Shown: piece by piece, positions 8,379 to 16,559 of the stretch
Numbering within the stretch: position 1 is the first letter of the stretch
Layout of the letters: each line of letters begins with the position of its first letter
Source of the DNA: Brucella daejeonensis
Lineage (GTDB): Bacteria > Pseudomonadota > Alphaproteobacteria > Rhizobiales > Rhizobiaceae
NCBI RefSeq assembly: GCF_014199265.1
Contig: NZ_JACIJG010000002.1
Span: 186,001 to 250,000, forward strand
Length of the DNA stretch: 64,000 bases
Direction: 5' to 3'
Notes under the pieces: generated by a model
Told to the model about the DNA's origin: nothing
Databases searched by the model: none
The model's input: the letters and a program-made list of their open reading frames with translations, nothing else
Position numbers and translations under genes: made by a program

Positions 8379-9611
8379 ATGGACAACAGATGCATTATCA
8401 TCGGGGCCGGTCACGCCGGTTCGCAGGCCGCGATCAGCCTTCGCCAGGAAGGCTATGCAGGCGAAATCGTTCTTATCAACGATGAGACGGATATCCCCTA
8501 TCATAAGCCCCCGCTCTCCAAGTCTTATCTCAAGGCGCCGGAAGCGGGCGGCCTGGTCCTGCGTCCAGAAGCGAGCTATCGCGACAGCAATATCGAGTTG
8601 CTTTTTGGTACCCGTGTGGATGCGGTTTCGATTGCCGACCGCACGGTGACGCTGGATGACGGTCGTGTGCTGCGATGGTCGGACTTGATCTTCGCGACGG
8701 GCGCGCGGGCGCGTATCCCCGACCTGCCGGGCATCGGACTTGAAGGCGTCGTCACGCTGAGACGCATGGAAGATGCGCGTCGTATCGCCACCCTGATGCC
8801 GGACGTGCAGGATGTCGTGATTGTCGGGGGAGGCTTCATCGGTCTTGAAATGGCACATAGCGCTATCGCGCTTGGCAAGAAGACGGTTCTGATCGAGGCA
8901 GCCCCGCGCGTTCTGGGCCGCTCGGTCGCGACGCATATTTCCAGCCATGTAGAGAGCCGCAGCCGCGCTGTCGGTATTACGCTTCTGACGGGGCTCGGCG
9001 TGCGCGCCATTGAAGGTGAAAACGGTCGCGTAGCGAGTGTGAAGACGACGGATGGAACCGCATTTCCTGCCGATATGGTGGTGATTGGTACGGGGGCCGT
9101 GCCGAATGTGGAACTTGCGATGCAAGCCGGGCTTGAGGTCGATAACGGCATCGTCGTTGACGAGTGTTTGAGAACATCCGCTGATCGCGTCTATGCCATT
9201 GGCGATTGCGTGAGCTACGATCACTTTCATGCCGGTTGTCGCGTGCGACTGGAATCGGTGCAGAACGCTACCGATCAGGCAAAACATGTGGCGCGCACCA
9301 TCGTCGGGCGGGGCGCCCCTTATCAGGAGGTCGCCTGGTTCTGGTCCGATCAGGGCGATATGAAGCTTCAGACTGCCGGTATTTCCTTCGATGCGGACCG
9401 ACATATCCTTTCGGGCAATCCGGACGGCAATGCTTTCTCGGTTTTCCATTTCAAGGGTGACAGGCTGGTGGCGGTCGATTCCATTAACCGTCCGGCGGAC
9501 CATATGATCGCCCGACGTCTGCTTGCAGCAAACATCAGCCCAAGCGAAGAGGATATTGCGGCGGGGGCGCCGCGTCTTAAAGAATTGATCGCGACTGCGC
9601 CTAAATACTGA
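8379..9611 (+). CDS. FAD-dependent NAD(P)H-ferredoxin reductase (rhodocoxin/putidaredoxin reductase type)
   Basis: 410 residues. It has an N-terminal FAD dinucleotide fold (IIGAGHAGSQAA, residues 6-17), an internal NAD fold (VVIVGGGFIGLEMA, about 147-160), the FAD-closing motif VYAIGDC (about 270) and the reductase C-terminal domain (FWSDQGDMKLQTAG, about 318). Such enzymes pass electrons from NAD(P)H to a ferredoxin serving a cytochrome P450 or Rieske oxygenase. ATG 8379 is chosen because GGAGG lies 5 nt upstream; the ATGs at 8352 and 8355 lie before it. No ferredoxin or oxygenase gene is adjacent, so it works with a partner elsewhere. It converges on the small-RNA locus downstream. Confidence 0.92.
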   Translation: MDNRCIIIGAGHAGSQAAISLRQEGYAGEIVLINDETDIPYHKPPLSKSYLKAPEAGGLVLRPEASYRDSNIELLFGTRVDAVSIADRTVTLDDGRVLRWSDLIFATGARARIPDLPGIGLEGVVTLRRMEDARRIATLMPDVQDVVIVGGGFIGLEMAHSAIALGKKTVLIEAAPRVLGRSVATHISSHVESRSRAVGITLLTGLGVRAIEGENGRVASVKTTDGTAFPADMVVIGTGAVPNVELAMQAGLEVDNGIVVDECLRTSADRVYAIGDCVSYDHFHAGCRVRLESVQNATDQAKHVARTIVGRGAPYQEVAWFWSDQGDMKLQTAGISFDADRHILSGNPDGNAFSVFHFKGDRLVAVDSINRPADHMIARRLLAANISPSEEDIAAGAPRLKELIATAPKY

Positions 9612-9715
9612 GGATTGACGCTAACTGTTATGAAACGTCTGCGACCGCGGGACATGGCGGTGCCTTTTGCGGCCAATAGCCAGGGTATCAAGGTGATCGC
9701 GGCGCGGTAGTTCCC

Positions 9716-9845
9716 ACACGAAAACACCCGTCGCGGGAGGAAGCGACGGGTGTTTATGGGGAAGACCGGACTGGGAGGAGGATATCCGGCCTTGAATCAC
9801 CGAGGAAATGGGAGGAGGAGAAAACACCTCGGTGATATTCCGAAA
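9716..9845 (-). ncRNA. CCUCCUCCC-loop small RNA (CcsR/Cuckoo or alpha-r14-like), copy 1
   Basis: On the minus strand three hairpins follow each other. The first has arms at 9827-9836 and 9797-9806 (ATCACCGAGG pairing) with CUCCUCCUCCC in the loop. The second has arms at 9785-9789 and 9766-9770 with loop CCUCCUCCC. The third has a perfect 13-bp stem (9743-9755 / 9722-9734), a CCUCC-containing loop and a short U-rich tail. Unpaired anti-Shine-Dalgarno CCUCCUCCC loops define the CcsR/Cuckoo RNA and alpha-r14 families of alphaproteobacteria. The RNA begins about 70 nt behind a DUF1127 gene on the same strand. In Rhodobacter, CcsR RNAs are cut from a DUF1127 transcript. Ends are approximate. Confidence 0.8.
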
Positions 9846-9913
9846 ACTGTGGGACCGCGCGGTTTATGAGGCTCACGATCCTTGAAGAAGGCCGATGCCT
9901 TCCGGAGGCGCTA

Positions 9914-10060
9914 TTAGCGAGCGGCGGCCTTGCGTGCGACGAACGGGATTTCCGAAGGCAGAATTCCGAGGTCGTTCAGTTCGCGTGGGCTCAGGCGGCT
10001 CAGTTCGTTCACGGTGTTGCGGTAACGGCGCCAGTTGTTGTACGAGCGGATCAGGTTCAT
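9914..10060 (-). CDS. DUF1127 (YjiS-like) small protein
   Basis: A 48-residue arginine-rich protein starting MNLIRSYNNWRRYRNTVNEL and continuing with the family signature SRLSPRELNDLGI, then ending AARK-rich. It has the size and motif of the short DUF1127 class. Members are small RNA-binding or stress-linked proteins; the Rhodobacter one (CcaF1) is encoded just before the CcsR small RNAs, exactly the arrangement seen here with the RNA at 9716-9845. A GGTGAGAGAA purine stretch precedes the ATG. Upstream, CTATAT lies at about 10100 and matches the alphaproteobacterial -10, but the -35 is weak (CTCCAA at 17 bp). Function in this species is inferred from the family. Confidence 0.88.
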   Translation of the reverse strand: MNLIRSYNNWRRYRNTVNELSRLSPRELNDLGILPSEIPFVARKAAAR

Positions 10061-10557
10061 TTCTCTCACCTAGTAAATCTTATCTCTTTGTTGCAAACGG
10101 CATATAGGTCGTAAGCATTTCGAATTGGAGAGACAGATTTGCATAGCTGCAATGCGTTAAAGCCTGTCAGTTTCACGCCTTTTTCGCTGCTCGGTCATGA
10201 TGCGATCATAATCCTCTGTCCGAGTGGGGAAATGGCCTCAATTCAGGCAGTTTCAGCGGCTGATCGGTTAAGCACTCTTTAAAATCGGTGTTCCGGCGAA
10301 TCTCTTTTGCAAGAACGACATAGCGTACGCTCGTTCCTGGAACGGATACGCCGAAAGGCGGTCTTTTGTTCATGTAAGGACACACATCGACAGAAGAATA
10401 TAAGTTCGACCGCTATGGGGTTTGATTTTGTCGCATAAGTCCGCGGAATCGTCGGTTTGAGGCAACAATTCCGCATGACTCTCGGGCCGGATTGAGTTAA
10501 GGGAGTTGCGTCGGGTGCAGAAGCGTCGCGTTGCGTGAGCGTTTTTGCACTGTCTGT
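10061..10557. other. Intergenic region between DUF1127 gene and glycine riboswitch
   Basis: About 500 bp with no gene I can support. It must hold the divergent promoters of the DUF1127/small-RNA unit (minus) and of the gcv operon (plus). ATGAT-GCG-ATCAT, a perfect 5-3-5 dyad, lies near 10198-10210 and could be a regulator site. A 65-residue minus-strand frame at 10279-10476 is Cys/Arg-rich, lacks a ribosome site and is taken as chance. Confidence 0.45.
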
Positions 10558-10735
10558 CTGCGGGAGAGAGCCGTTAAGGCCGCCGAAGGGGAAATCGCCC
10601 GAAATCTCTCAGGTACAAGGAACCGCAGATGGATAAGGCGACTCTGGAAAGTCGGGGGAAACCCTGCGCCGAAGGTGTAAGTATAGCTTAACGGCTATGC
10701 GAGTCTCTCAGGCCTGAGACAGAGGGGCGCGAAGC
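10558..10735 (+). ncRNA. Tandem glycine riboswitch
   Basis: Two consecutive glycine aptamers. The first is closed by CTGCGG (10558-10563) pairing with CCGCAG (10623-10628) and contains GGGAGAGAG, CCGAAGGGG and CUCUCAGG elements. The second spans about 10632-10735 with GACUCUGGA, CGCCGAAGGUG and CUCUCAGGCC ... GACAGAGGG. This is the classic gcv leader: glycine binding turns on glycine-cleavage genes. It ends about 43 nt before the gcvT start. Confidence 0.97.
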
Positions 10736-10777
10736 AACCGCATTTTGCGGGGGCATACGTGCGACTCTGGAGTTGTT

Positions 10778-11881
10778 ATGGGCGATACCGCACATTTGAA
10801 GACCCTGCCTTTGCAGGACATGCATGAACAGGCTGGCGCGCGTTTCGGCGGCTTTGCCGGCTGGAACATGCCGATCACCTATCCGCTGGGCGTGATGAAG
10901 GAACATCTTCATACGCGTGACCATGTGGGCCTTTTCGACATTTCCCACATGAAGCTGATCGAAGTTTCGGGCGCAGAAGCAGCCGACATGCTGGCGACCA
11001 CGTGCCCGCTCGATCCCGCTTCTCTCAAAACGGGACAGTCGAAATATACCTTCTTCCTCAATGATAAGGGCGGCATTCTTGACGACCTGATCGTCACGCG
11101 GCTTGGCGAAGACCGTTTCATGGTTGTCGCCAATGCGGGCAATGCGGATGCCGATGTCGAGCATCTTTATGAAGCTGCCGAGGGCAGGAAAGTTAAAGTC
11201 GATCCGCTCGACCGCGTATTTCTGGCCATTCAGGGCCCGGAAGCTGAAGCCGTCATCAAGGATGCCGGTTTGCCTGCGGCTGCGGAACTCTCCTTCATGA
11301 GCGGCTTTGAGCCGAAAGCCGGTTGGTTCATGACCCGTTCGGGCTATACCGGCGAAGACGGTTTTGAAGTCGGCCTGCCTGCCGATGAGGCTCGCGAACT
11401 GGCGGCAAAGCTGCTTGCTGACGAGCGCGTCGAATGGATTGGCCTTGCCGCGCGCGATAGTCTGCGCCTTGAGGCCGGCCTTTGCCTGCATGGTAATGAC
11501 ATCACGCCGGAAACCGATCCGGTTTCGGCAGGTCTGACATGGGCAATCACCAAATCGGTGCGCGAAAAGGCAGCCTTCAATGGCGCCAAGGCCGTGCTGG
11601 ACGCTCTCGCCAAGGGTGCGGCTGCAAAGCGCGTCGGCCTGAAGCCGGAAGGTCGCCAGCCGGTGCGCGGTGGCGATCTTTTCGATGAAAGCGGCCGTCA
11701 GGTCGGCACCGTCACTTCGGGTGGTTTTGGTCCATCTGCCGGTTTCCCGGTCGCCATGGGCTATGTCGAGGCAAGCCTCGCTATCCCCGGCACCCGTATT
11801 TTCGCAGAGATTCGCGGCAACAAGGTTCCCGTTGACGTCTCAGCACTTCCCTTCACACCGCATCGCTATCGCAAAGGATGA
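10778..11881 (+). CDS. gcvT: Aminomethyltransferase, glycine cleavage T protein
   Basis: 367 residues. T protein takes the aminomethyl group from lipoyl-H protein, releases ammonia and makes 5,10-methylene-tetrahydrofolate. Family stretches are visible: [13 protein letters not shown] (about 26), [10 protein letters not shown] (about 50), [24 protein letters not shown] (around 175-198, given here only as landmarks) and [13 protein letters not shown] (about 230). The start at 10778 follows CTGGAG at 5 nt; an in-frame ATG at 10745 lies next to the riboswitch and has no ribosome site. First gene of gcvTHP; the next start is 5 bp past its stop. Controlled by the tandem glycine riboswitch. Confidence 0.97.
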   Translation: MGDTAHLKTLPLQDMHEQAGARFGGFAGWNMPITYPLGVMKEHLHTRDHVGLFDISHMKLIEVSGAEAADMLATTCPLDPASLKTGQSKYTFFLNDKGGILDDLIVTRLGEDRFMVVANAGNADADVEHLYEAAEGRKVKVDPLDRVFLAIQGPEAEAVIKDAGLPAAAELSFMSGFEPKAGWFMTRSGYTGEDGFEVGLPADEARELAAKLLADERVEWIGLAARDSLRLEAGLCLHGNDITPETDPVSAGLTWAITKSVREKAAFNGAKAVLDALAKGAAAKRVGLKPEGRQPVRGGDLFDESGRQVGTVTSGGFGPSAGFPVAMGYVEASLAIPGTRIFAEIRGNKVPVDVSALPFTPHRYRKG

Positions 11882-11886
11882 TTTCC

Positions 11887-12255
11887 ATGGCCAATATCCT
11901 GTTCACCGAAGATCATGAATGGATCAGCGTCGAAGGTGGCGTCGCCACCGTCGGCATCACCATCCACGCGCAGGAACAGTTGGGCGATCTCGTTTTCGTC
12001 GAGCTGCCAGAAGTAGGTCGCACCGTTTCCAAGGGCGAGGGCGTCGTGGTTGTGGAGTCGGTCAAGGCCGCTTCCGACGTCTATGCGCCGATTGATGGCG
12101 AAGTGGTTGAAGTCAATGACGCCACCGCTTCCGATCCGTCGCTGGTCAATCAGGCCGCCGAAGGCGCTGGCTGGCTGTTCAAGCTGAAGCTTTCCGACGA
12201 GGGTCAGCTTGCCGGTCTTCTCGACAAGGCTGGTTACGACAAGCTGGTAGGATAA
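11887..12255 (+). CDS. gcvH: Glycine cleavage H protein
   Basis: 122 residues, the lipoyl carrier that shuttles the aminomethyl group from P to T protein and hands reducing equivalents to lipoamide dehydrogenase. The lipoylated Lys lies in [15 protein letters not shown], about residue 60. The start MANILFTED is preferred over the ATG three codons earlier because AAGGA lies at a workable distance from it. It is packed between gcvT (5 bp) and gcvP (3 bp). Confidence 0.97.
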   Translation: MANILFTEDHEWISVEGGVATVGITIHAQEQLGDLVFVELPEVGRTVSKGEGVVVVESVKAASDVYAPIDGEVVEVNDATASDPSLVNQAAEGAGWLFKLKLSDEGQLAGLLDKAGYDKLVG

Positions 12256-12258
12256 GAA

Positions 12259-15066
12259 ATGACTGCTCTTCCTTTTGTTACCCGTCATATCGGGCCAAGG
12301 CTGGAAGACGAGCGCGCCATGCTGGCCGCGCTCGGTCTTCCGTCCATGGAAACTCTTATCACTCAGGCAGTCCCGGCCTCGATCCGGCTCAACCGCGCGC
12401 TTGATCTGCCCGCTCCGCTTGGCGAGGCAGAAGCCCTTGCCGAGCTTGGCGAGATCATGGGCCGCAATGTGGTGAAGAAGAGCTTCATCGGCGCGGGCTA
12501 TCACGGCACGCATGTGCCGCCGGTTATCCAGCGCAATATGTTTGAAAATCCGGCATGGTACACGGCCTATACGCCGTATCAGTCGGAAATCAGTCAGGGT
12601 CGTCTGGAACTTCTGTTCCATTTCCAGACCCTCGTGGCTGAACTGACCGGCTTGCCGGTTGCCTGCGCTTCGCTGCTTGATGAAGCGACCGCCGTGGCCG
12701 AAGCCATCGGTGTTGCCGTTCGCCATCACCGCGACAAGCGCAGCCGCGTGCTGCTGGCAGGCGATCTGCATCCACAGACGGTCGATGTGATCAACACCCG
12801 CGCCGAACCGCAGGGCTGGCAGATTGAAACCGGTAGCGATGTCGATGACGCCACGGCGGCAATCATTGTGCCGTGGCCGGATACGCGCGGCGTCTATGGC
12901 GACTTTGCCAAGGTCATCGCCGATGCCAAGGCCAAGGGCGCTCTGGTGATCGCCGTTGCCGATCCGCTGGCGTTGACTGTCATGGAAGCGCCTGCGAAAT
13001 GGGGCGCAGATATGGCCGTTGGCTCCATGCAGCGCTATGGCGTGCCGATGGGCTTTGGTGGCCCGCATGCCGCTTATCTTGCCGTTTCCGAACCGCTAAC
13101 CCGTATCATTCCGGGCCGCATCATCGGTCAGTCGCTGGATGCGCATGGCCGTGCCGCCTATCGCTTAGCGCTCCAGACACGCGAGCAGCATATCCGCCGC
13201 GACAAGGCGACCTCGAATATCTGCACCGCGCAGGCGCTTTTGGCCAATATGGCTGTGGCTTACGCGATCTGGCATGGACCTTCCGGCTTGCAGGCGATTG
13301 CCACGCGTATTGCCACGCTTGCCGCCCGTTTTGCCGCTGGTCTGAAAGCTGCCGGGATCGAATTTGCAGGTGAAAGCCTGTTTGATACGGTCACGATTAA
13401 GGTTGCAGGCAAGGCCGCGAAAATCGCTGCGGAAGCCGACAAGGGCGGTCGCCTGATCCGCATCATCGATGCGGATACGGTTGGCGTCAATTTTGACGAA
13501 ACCTCCACGGAAGACGATCTGGCGGCATTGGCCGTTCTGTTTGGCGCAAAGCCGGTGGATGGCGACAAGCTTCTCGTTCCCGGAAAGGGGCGCGGCGAAG
13601 GTTTTCTGACGCAGGAAGTCTTCCATAGCCACCGTTCCGAAACCGAGATGATGCGCTTCCTGCGTCGTCTGGCCGACAAGGATCTGGCGCTTGATCGCGC
13701 GATGATCCCGCTTGGCTCCTGCACGATGAAGCTGAATGCGGCTGCTGAAATGATGCCGGTGAGCTGGAACACGGTTGCCAATCTGCATCCCTTCGCACCT
13801 TCAGAACAGGTGCAGGGCTATGCGAAGATGACCTCGGATCTGGCGGGCTGGCTTTGCGAAGTCACCGGTTTTGCGGGCGTGTCTTTGCAGCCAAATGCCG
13901 GTAGCCAGGGCGAATATGCCGGTCTTCTGGCCATCCGCCATTATCATCAGGCACGCGGCGAGGGACATCGCAACATCTGCCTCATCCCGTCTTCCGCGCA
14001 TGGCACCAATCCGGCCAGCGCCTCGATGGCTGGCATGAGCGTGGTCGTGGTCAATTGCCGCCCGGATGGAGACATCGATCTCGACGATCTCAAGGCCAAG
14101 GCCGAGAAGCATCGCGATAATCTTGCCGCCTTCATGATTACCTATCCGTCCACCTATGGCGTGTTCGAGGAAGGCATCAAGACCTTCTGCGAAATCGTGC
14201 ATGAGAATGGCGGTCAGGTCTATTTCGACGGTGCGAACCTCAATGCGCTGGTTGGCCTTGCGCGTCCGTGCGACATCGGCGCCGATGTCTGCCACATGAA
14301 CCTGCACAAGACCTTCTGCATTCCACATGGCGGCGGCGGACCGGGCGTCGGTCCGATCGGCGTGGCCAAGCATCTGGTGCCTTATCTTCCGGGGCATGTG
14401 GAAGCAGGTTCGAAACACGCCGTTGCGGCAGCGGAGTTCGGCAGCGCATCCATTCTGGTCATTACGTGGATGTATATCCGCATGATGGGTGGTGCTGGCC
14501 TGAAGCAGGCGACTGAGGCAGCGATCCTCAATGCCAATTATATCGCGCACCGCCTGAAGGACGCCTATCCGATCCTGTTCACCGGCGCGCATGAGCGCGT
14601 GGCGCATGAGTGCATCGTGGATACGCGCGTTCTGAAAGACAGTGCGGGCATCACCGTGGACGATGTGGCCAAGCGCCTGATCGACTATGGCTTCCATGCG
14701 CCTACCATGTCGTGGCCGGTTGCCGGTACCTTGATGATCGAGCCGACCGAGTCCGAACCGAAGTCGGAAATCGATCGTCTTTGCGATGCAATGCTGGCCA
14801 TTGCGGGCGAGGCGAAGAAGGTTGCCGATGGCGTCTGGCCTGCCGACGACAATCCGCTGGCCAATGCGCCACATACGGTTGCTGATACGCTTGCCAGCGA
14901 TTGGACGCATCCTTACACGCGTGAAGAAGCAGTCTTCCCGGCAAGCGCCATCAATGGCGATTTCGACCCGACAGCGAAATATTGGCCACCGGTCAGCCGC
15001 GTGGACAATGTCGGTGGCGACAGAAACCTTATCTGCACCTGCCCGCCAGTTGCTGCCTATGGCTGA
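12259..15066 (+). CDS. gcvP: Glycine dehydrogenase (decarboxylating), P protein
   Basis: 935 residues, the single-chain P protein with fused alpha- and beta-like halves. It decarboxylates glycine with pyridoxal phosphate and loads the aminomethyl group on H protein. The PLP Lys is in [16 protein letters not shown], about residue 687. Other family landmarks are [15 protein letters not shown] (about 76) and LGSCTMKLN (about 485). It is co-transcribed with gcvTH under the glycine riboswitch. It would consume any glycine produced by the amino-alcohol route suggested for the upstream operon. Confidence 0.97.
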   Translation: MTALPFVTRHIGPRLEDERAMLAALGLPSMETLITQAVPASIRLNRALDLPAPLGEAEALAELGEIMGRNVVKKSFIGAGYHGTHVPPVIQRNMFENPAWYTAYTPYQSEISQGRLELLFHFQTLVAELTGLPVACASLLDEATAVAEAIGVAVRHHRDKRSRVLLAGDLHPQTVDVINTRAEPQGWQIETGSDVDDATAAIIVPWPDTRGVYGDFAKVIADAKAKGALVIAVADPLALTVMEAPAKWGADMAVGSMQRYGVPMGFGGPHAAYLAVSEPLTRIIPGRIIGQSLDAHGRAAYRLALQTREQHIRRDKATSNICTAQALLANMAVAYAIWHGPSGLQAIATRIATLAARFAAGLKAAGIEFAGESLFDTVTIKVAGKAAKIAAEADKGGRLIRIIDADTVGVNFDETSTEDDLAALAVLFGAKPVDGDKLLVPGKGRGEGFLTQEVFHSHRSETEMMRFLRRLADKDLALDRAMIPLGSCTMKLNAAAEMMPVSWNTVANLHPFAPSEQVQGYAKMTSDLAGWLCEVTGFAGVSLQPNAGSQGEYAGLLAIRHYHQARGEGHRNICLIPSSAHGTNPASASMAGMSVVVVNCRPDGDIDLDDLKAKAEKHRDNLAAFMITYPSTYGVFEEGIKTFCEIVHENGGQVYFDGANLNALVGLARPCDIGADVCHMNLHKTFCIPHGGGGPGVGPIGVAKHLVPYLPGHVEAGSKHAVAAAEFGSASILVITWMYIRMMGGAGLKQATEAAILNANYIAHRLKDAYPILFTGAHERVAHECIVDTRVLKDSAGITVDDVAKRLIDYGFHAPTMSWPVAGTLMIEPTESEPKSEIDRLCDAMLAIAGEAKKVADGVWPADDNPLANAPHTVADTLASDWTHPYTREEAVFPASAINGDFDPTAKYWPPVSRVDNVGGDRNLICTCPPVAAYG

Positions 15067-15166
15067 TAAGCGGCCTACATGATGTGAATGGAAAGCGCTG
15101 CGGAAACGTGGCGCTTTTTCTTTGCGCGAACGAGGTTGTGATCTGGAGGGGAACCTGATTTCAGGC
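15067..15166. other. gcvP downstream region
   Basis: A GAAAGCGCTGCGGAAACGTGGCGCTTTTTCTTTG segment at about 15089-15122 forms an AAAGCGC / GCGCTTT hairpin followed by a T-rich tail. It is a likely terminator for the gcv operon, facing the terminator of the minus-strand small RNA. Confidence 0.6.
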
Positions 15167-15276
15167 AAAAAAAAGCCGGACTGAAAAGCCCGGCCAAGTT
15201 ATGAAGGTGCCACTTGGGGCAAACCTCCAGAGGGGAACACTTACCGCGCGCAATGGGAGGAGGCACAGCGGTAAGT
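15167..15276 (-). ncRNA. CCUCCUCCC-loop small RNA (alpha-r14/Cuckoo-like), copy 2
   Basis: A free-standing minus-strand transcript of about 110 nt. Hairpin 1 pairs UUACCGC with GCGGUAA (15268-15274 / 15241-15247) and exposes CCUCCUCCC in its loop. The middle part has CCCCUCUGGAGG and a CCAAGU / ACUUGG stem. The 3' end is a strong terminator, CCGGGC...GUCCGG, followed by eight U (15167-15174). The promoter at 15283-15311 places the 5' end near 15276. It has the same loop motif and hairpin architecture as the 9716-9845 RNA but its own promoter and terminator. Predicted to sequester ribosome-binding sites of transport-gene mRNAs, as shown for alpha-r14 RNAs in Sinorhizobium. Confidence 0.8.
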
Positions 15277-15282
15277 AACTGT

Positions 15283-15311
15283 GATATGGATCAGCTTGCC
15301 CTATTCTTCAA
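15283..15311 (-). promoter_or_regulatory. Sigma-70 promoter of the second small RNA
   Basis: On the minus strand TTGAAG (15306-15311) and CATATC (15283-15288) are separated by exactly 17 bp. This is close to the alphaproteobacterial CTTGAC / CTATAT consensus. It lies immediately before the first hairpin of the small RNA. Confidence 0.7.
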
Positions 15312-15542
15312 CCCCCAAAACACATTTATTTTTGACCATTTCGGAAAATTTTGAATTTTCCCGTCGCGATCCATAAGCCGAGAAAACTGAGGCGCCTTTC
15401 ATGTGTCAATTCAGCCGTATAACCCCAGACAGAGTTCGGTGTATTCAGGAAGAAAGAAACTAAATCATTTCCAATTGATAGCTCGCTCATAACGGCGGAT
15501 GTGCGACGCGGCGATGAGCGGGTACACTAATGCTATGAAATT

Positions 15543-15559
15543 ATTAGAATAATTCTAAA
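15543..15559 (+). promoter_or_regulatory. Irr box / iron control element upstream of efe operon
   Basis: ATTAGAATAATTCTAAA contains the perfect dyad TTAGAA-N3-TTCTAA, matching the Irr/ICE consensus TTTAGAA-N3-TTCTAAA of rhizobia and Brucella. It lies about 30 bp upstream of a candidate -35 (CTTGCA, 15589-15594) that is 16 bp from TATAAA (15611-15616). The upstream position suits activation under iron limitation, when Irr accumulates. Binding is inferred from sequence only. Confidence 0.75.
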
Positions 15560-15705
15560 ACATTCCTGCGATTGTCAACTTCATTTAACTTGCAGTGAAG
15601 GCAGCGCGGATATAAAAGATGACCAATTGATGAAGGCTTTGTGCCGAATTTGAAGGGAAACGACCAGGAGCCAGGTCTGTTTCCCCGGTTATTGGACAAG
15701 TTTGT

Positions 15706-16548
15706 ATGCTCGTACCTTTTCTCATCATGTTCCGCGAAGGTGTGGAAGCGGCCCTGATCGTTGGCATCATTGCGAGCTATTTGCATCAGACAGGTCGCAG
15801 CGCCTGGATGCCCGTCGTGTGGATAGGCATTCTTCTGGCGCTGGCAATGTCATTGACTGTCGGCGCTATCTTGCAGTTGCTCAGCGCGGAATTTCCGCAA
15901 AAAGCGCAGGAGCTCTTCGAAGCTATTATCGGTCTGATCGCCGTTGTCGTCCTGACCTCTATGGTGTTCTGGATGCGTAGGGCGGCAAGATCCATCAAGG
16001 TGGAACTGCATCAATCCATCGATGCGGCTTTTGAAACATCGACCTATCAGGGGTTGGGTCTGATCCTTATGGTTTTTTTCGCGGTGGCGCGGGAAGGGCT
16101 GGAGTCGGTGTTCTTTCTGCTTGCCGCTTTTCAGCAGAGCGAAGGCGGGGCAGCGCCACTCGGGGCGCTTCTTGGTGTGTTGCTGGCAGCGGCAGTCGGA
16201 TACGGCATATACAAGGGCGGGTTGAGGCTCAATCTTCGCCGTTTCTTCCGCTGGACTGGTATTTTCATCCTGATAATCGCGGCCGGTATCCTCGCCAATT
16301 CCGTTATGGCGCTGCACGAAGCCGGGCTCTGGAACCGCTTTCAGGCAGTCGCCTTCGATGCCAGCAGCGTTCTTCCGCTCGATAGTGCGCTCGGTTCCAT
16401 TCTGGCTGGAATTTTCGGCTACATCGCCACACCGACGATTAGCGAAGTGGTTGCCTATCTGGCGTTCCTCATTCCCGCGCTCGTCCTGTTTTTGATGCCG
16501 GGGGGGAACTCGACGACTGCCGCCCGGATCAAGACAAGTATTCAGTAA
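15706..16548 (+). CDS. efeU: FTR1-family iron permease
   Basis: 280 residues, polytopic with about seven membrane segments. Both iron-binding REGxE motifs are present: REGVE at residues 10-14 and REGLE at 129-133. These mark the EfeU/FTR1 channel that moves oxidised iron across the inner membrane. It is the first gene of efeU-O-B-M. The next gene begins 11 bp downstream. An Irr box and a promoter lie 150 and 95 bp upstream. No strong Shine-Dalgarno precedes the ATG. In contrast to the FtrABCD system of Brucella, the partners here are EfeO, EfeB and EfeM types. Confidence 0.94.
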   Translation: MLVPFLIMFREGVEAALIVGIIASYLHQTGRSAWMPVVWIGILLALAMSLTVGAILQLLSAEFPQKAQELFEAIIGLIAVVVLTSMVFWMRRAARSIKVELHQSIDAAFETSTYQGLGLILMVFFAVAREGLESVFFLLAAFQQSEGGAAPLGALLGVLLAAAVGYGIYKGGLRLNLRRFFRWTGIFILIIAAGILANSVMALHEAGLWNRFQAVAFDASSVLPLDSALGSILAGIFGYIATPTISEVVAYLAFLIPALVLFLMPGGNSTTAARIKTSIQ

Positions 16549-16559
16549 ACGAGATTTTC

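Noticed and set aside
8172-9503. 443-codon minus-strand frame antisense to the ferredoxin reductase
   Set aside because: Shadow frame rich in His and Arg; the plus-strand frame has the FAD and NAD motifs and a GGAGG site.
10279-10476. 65-codon minus-strand frame in the spacer before the glycine riboswitch
   Set aside because: No ribosome site, no family, odd Cys/Arg composition.
13801-15168. 455-codon minus-strand frame antisense to gcvP
   Set aside because: Shadow of gcvP, which has all P-protein motifs in the other strand.
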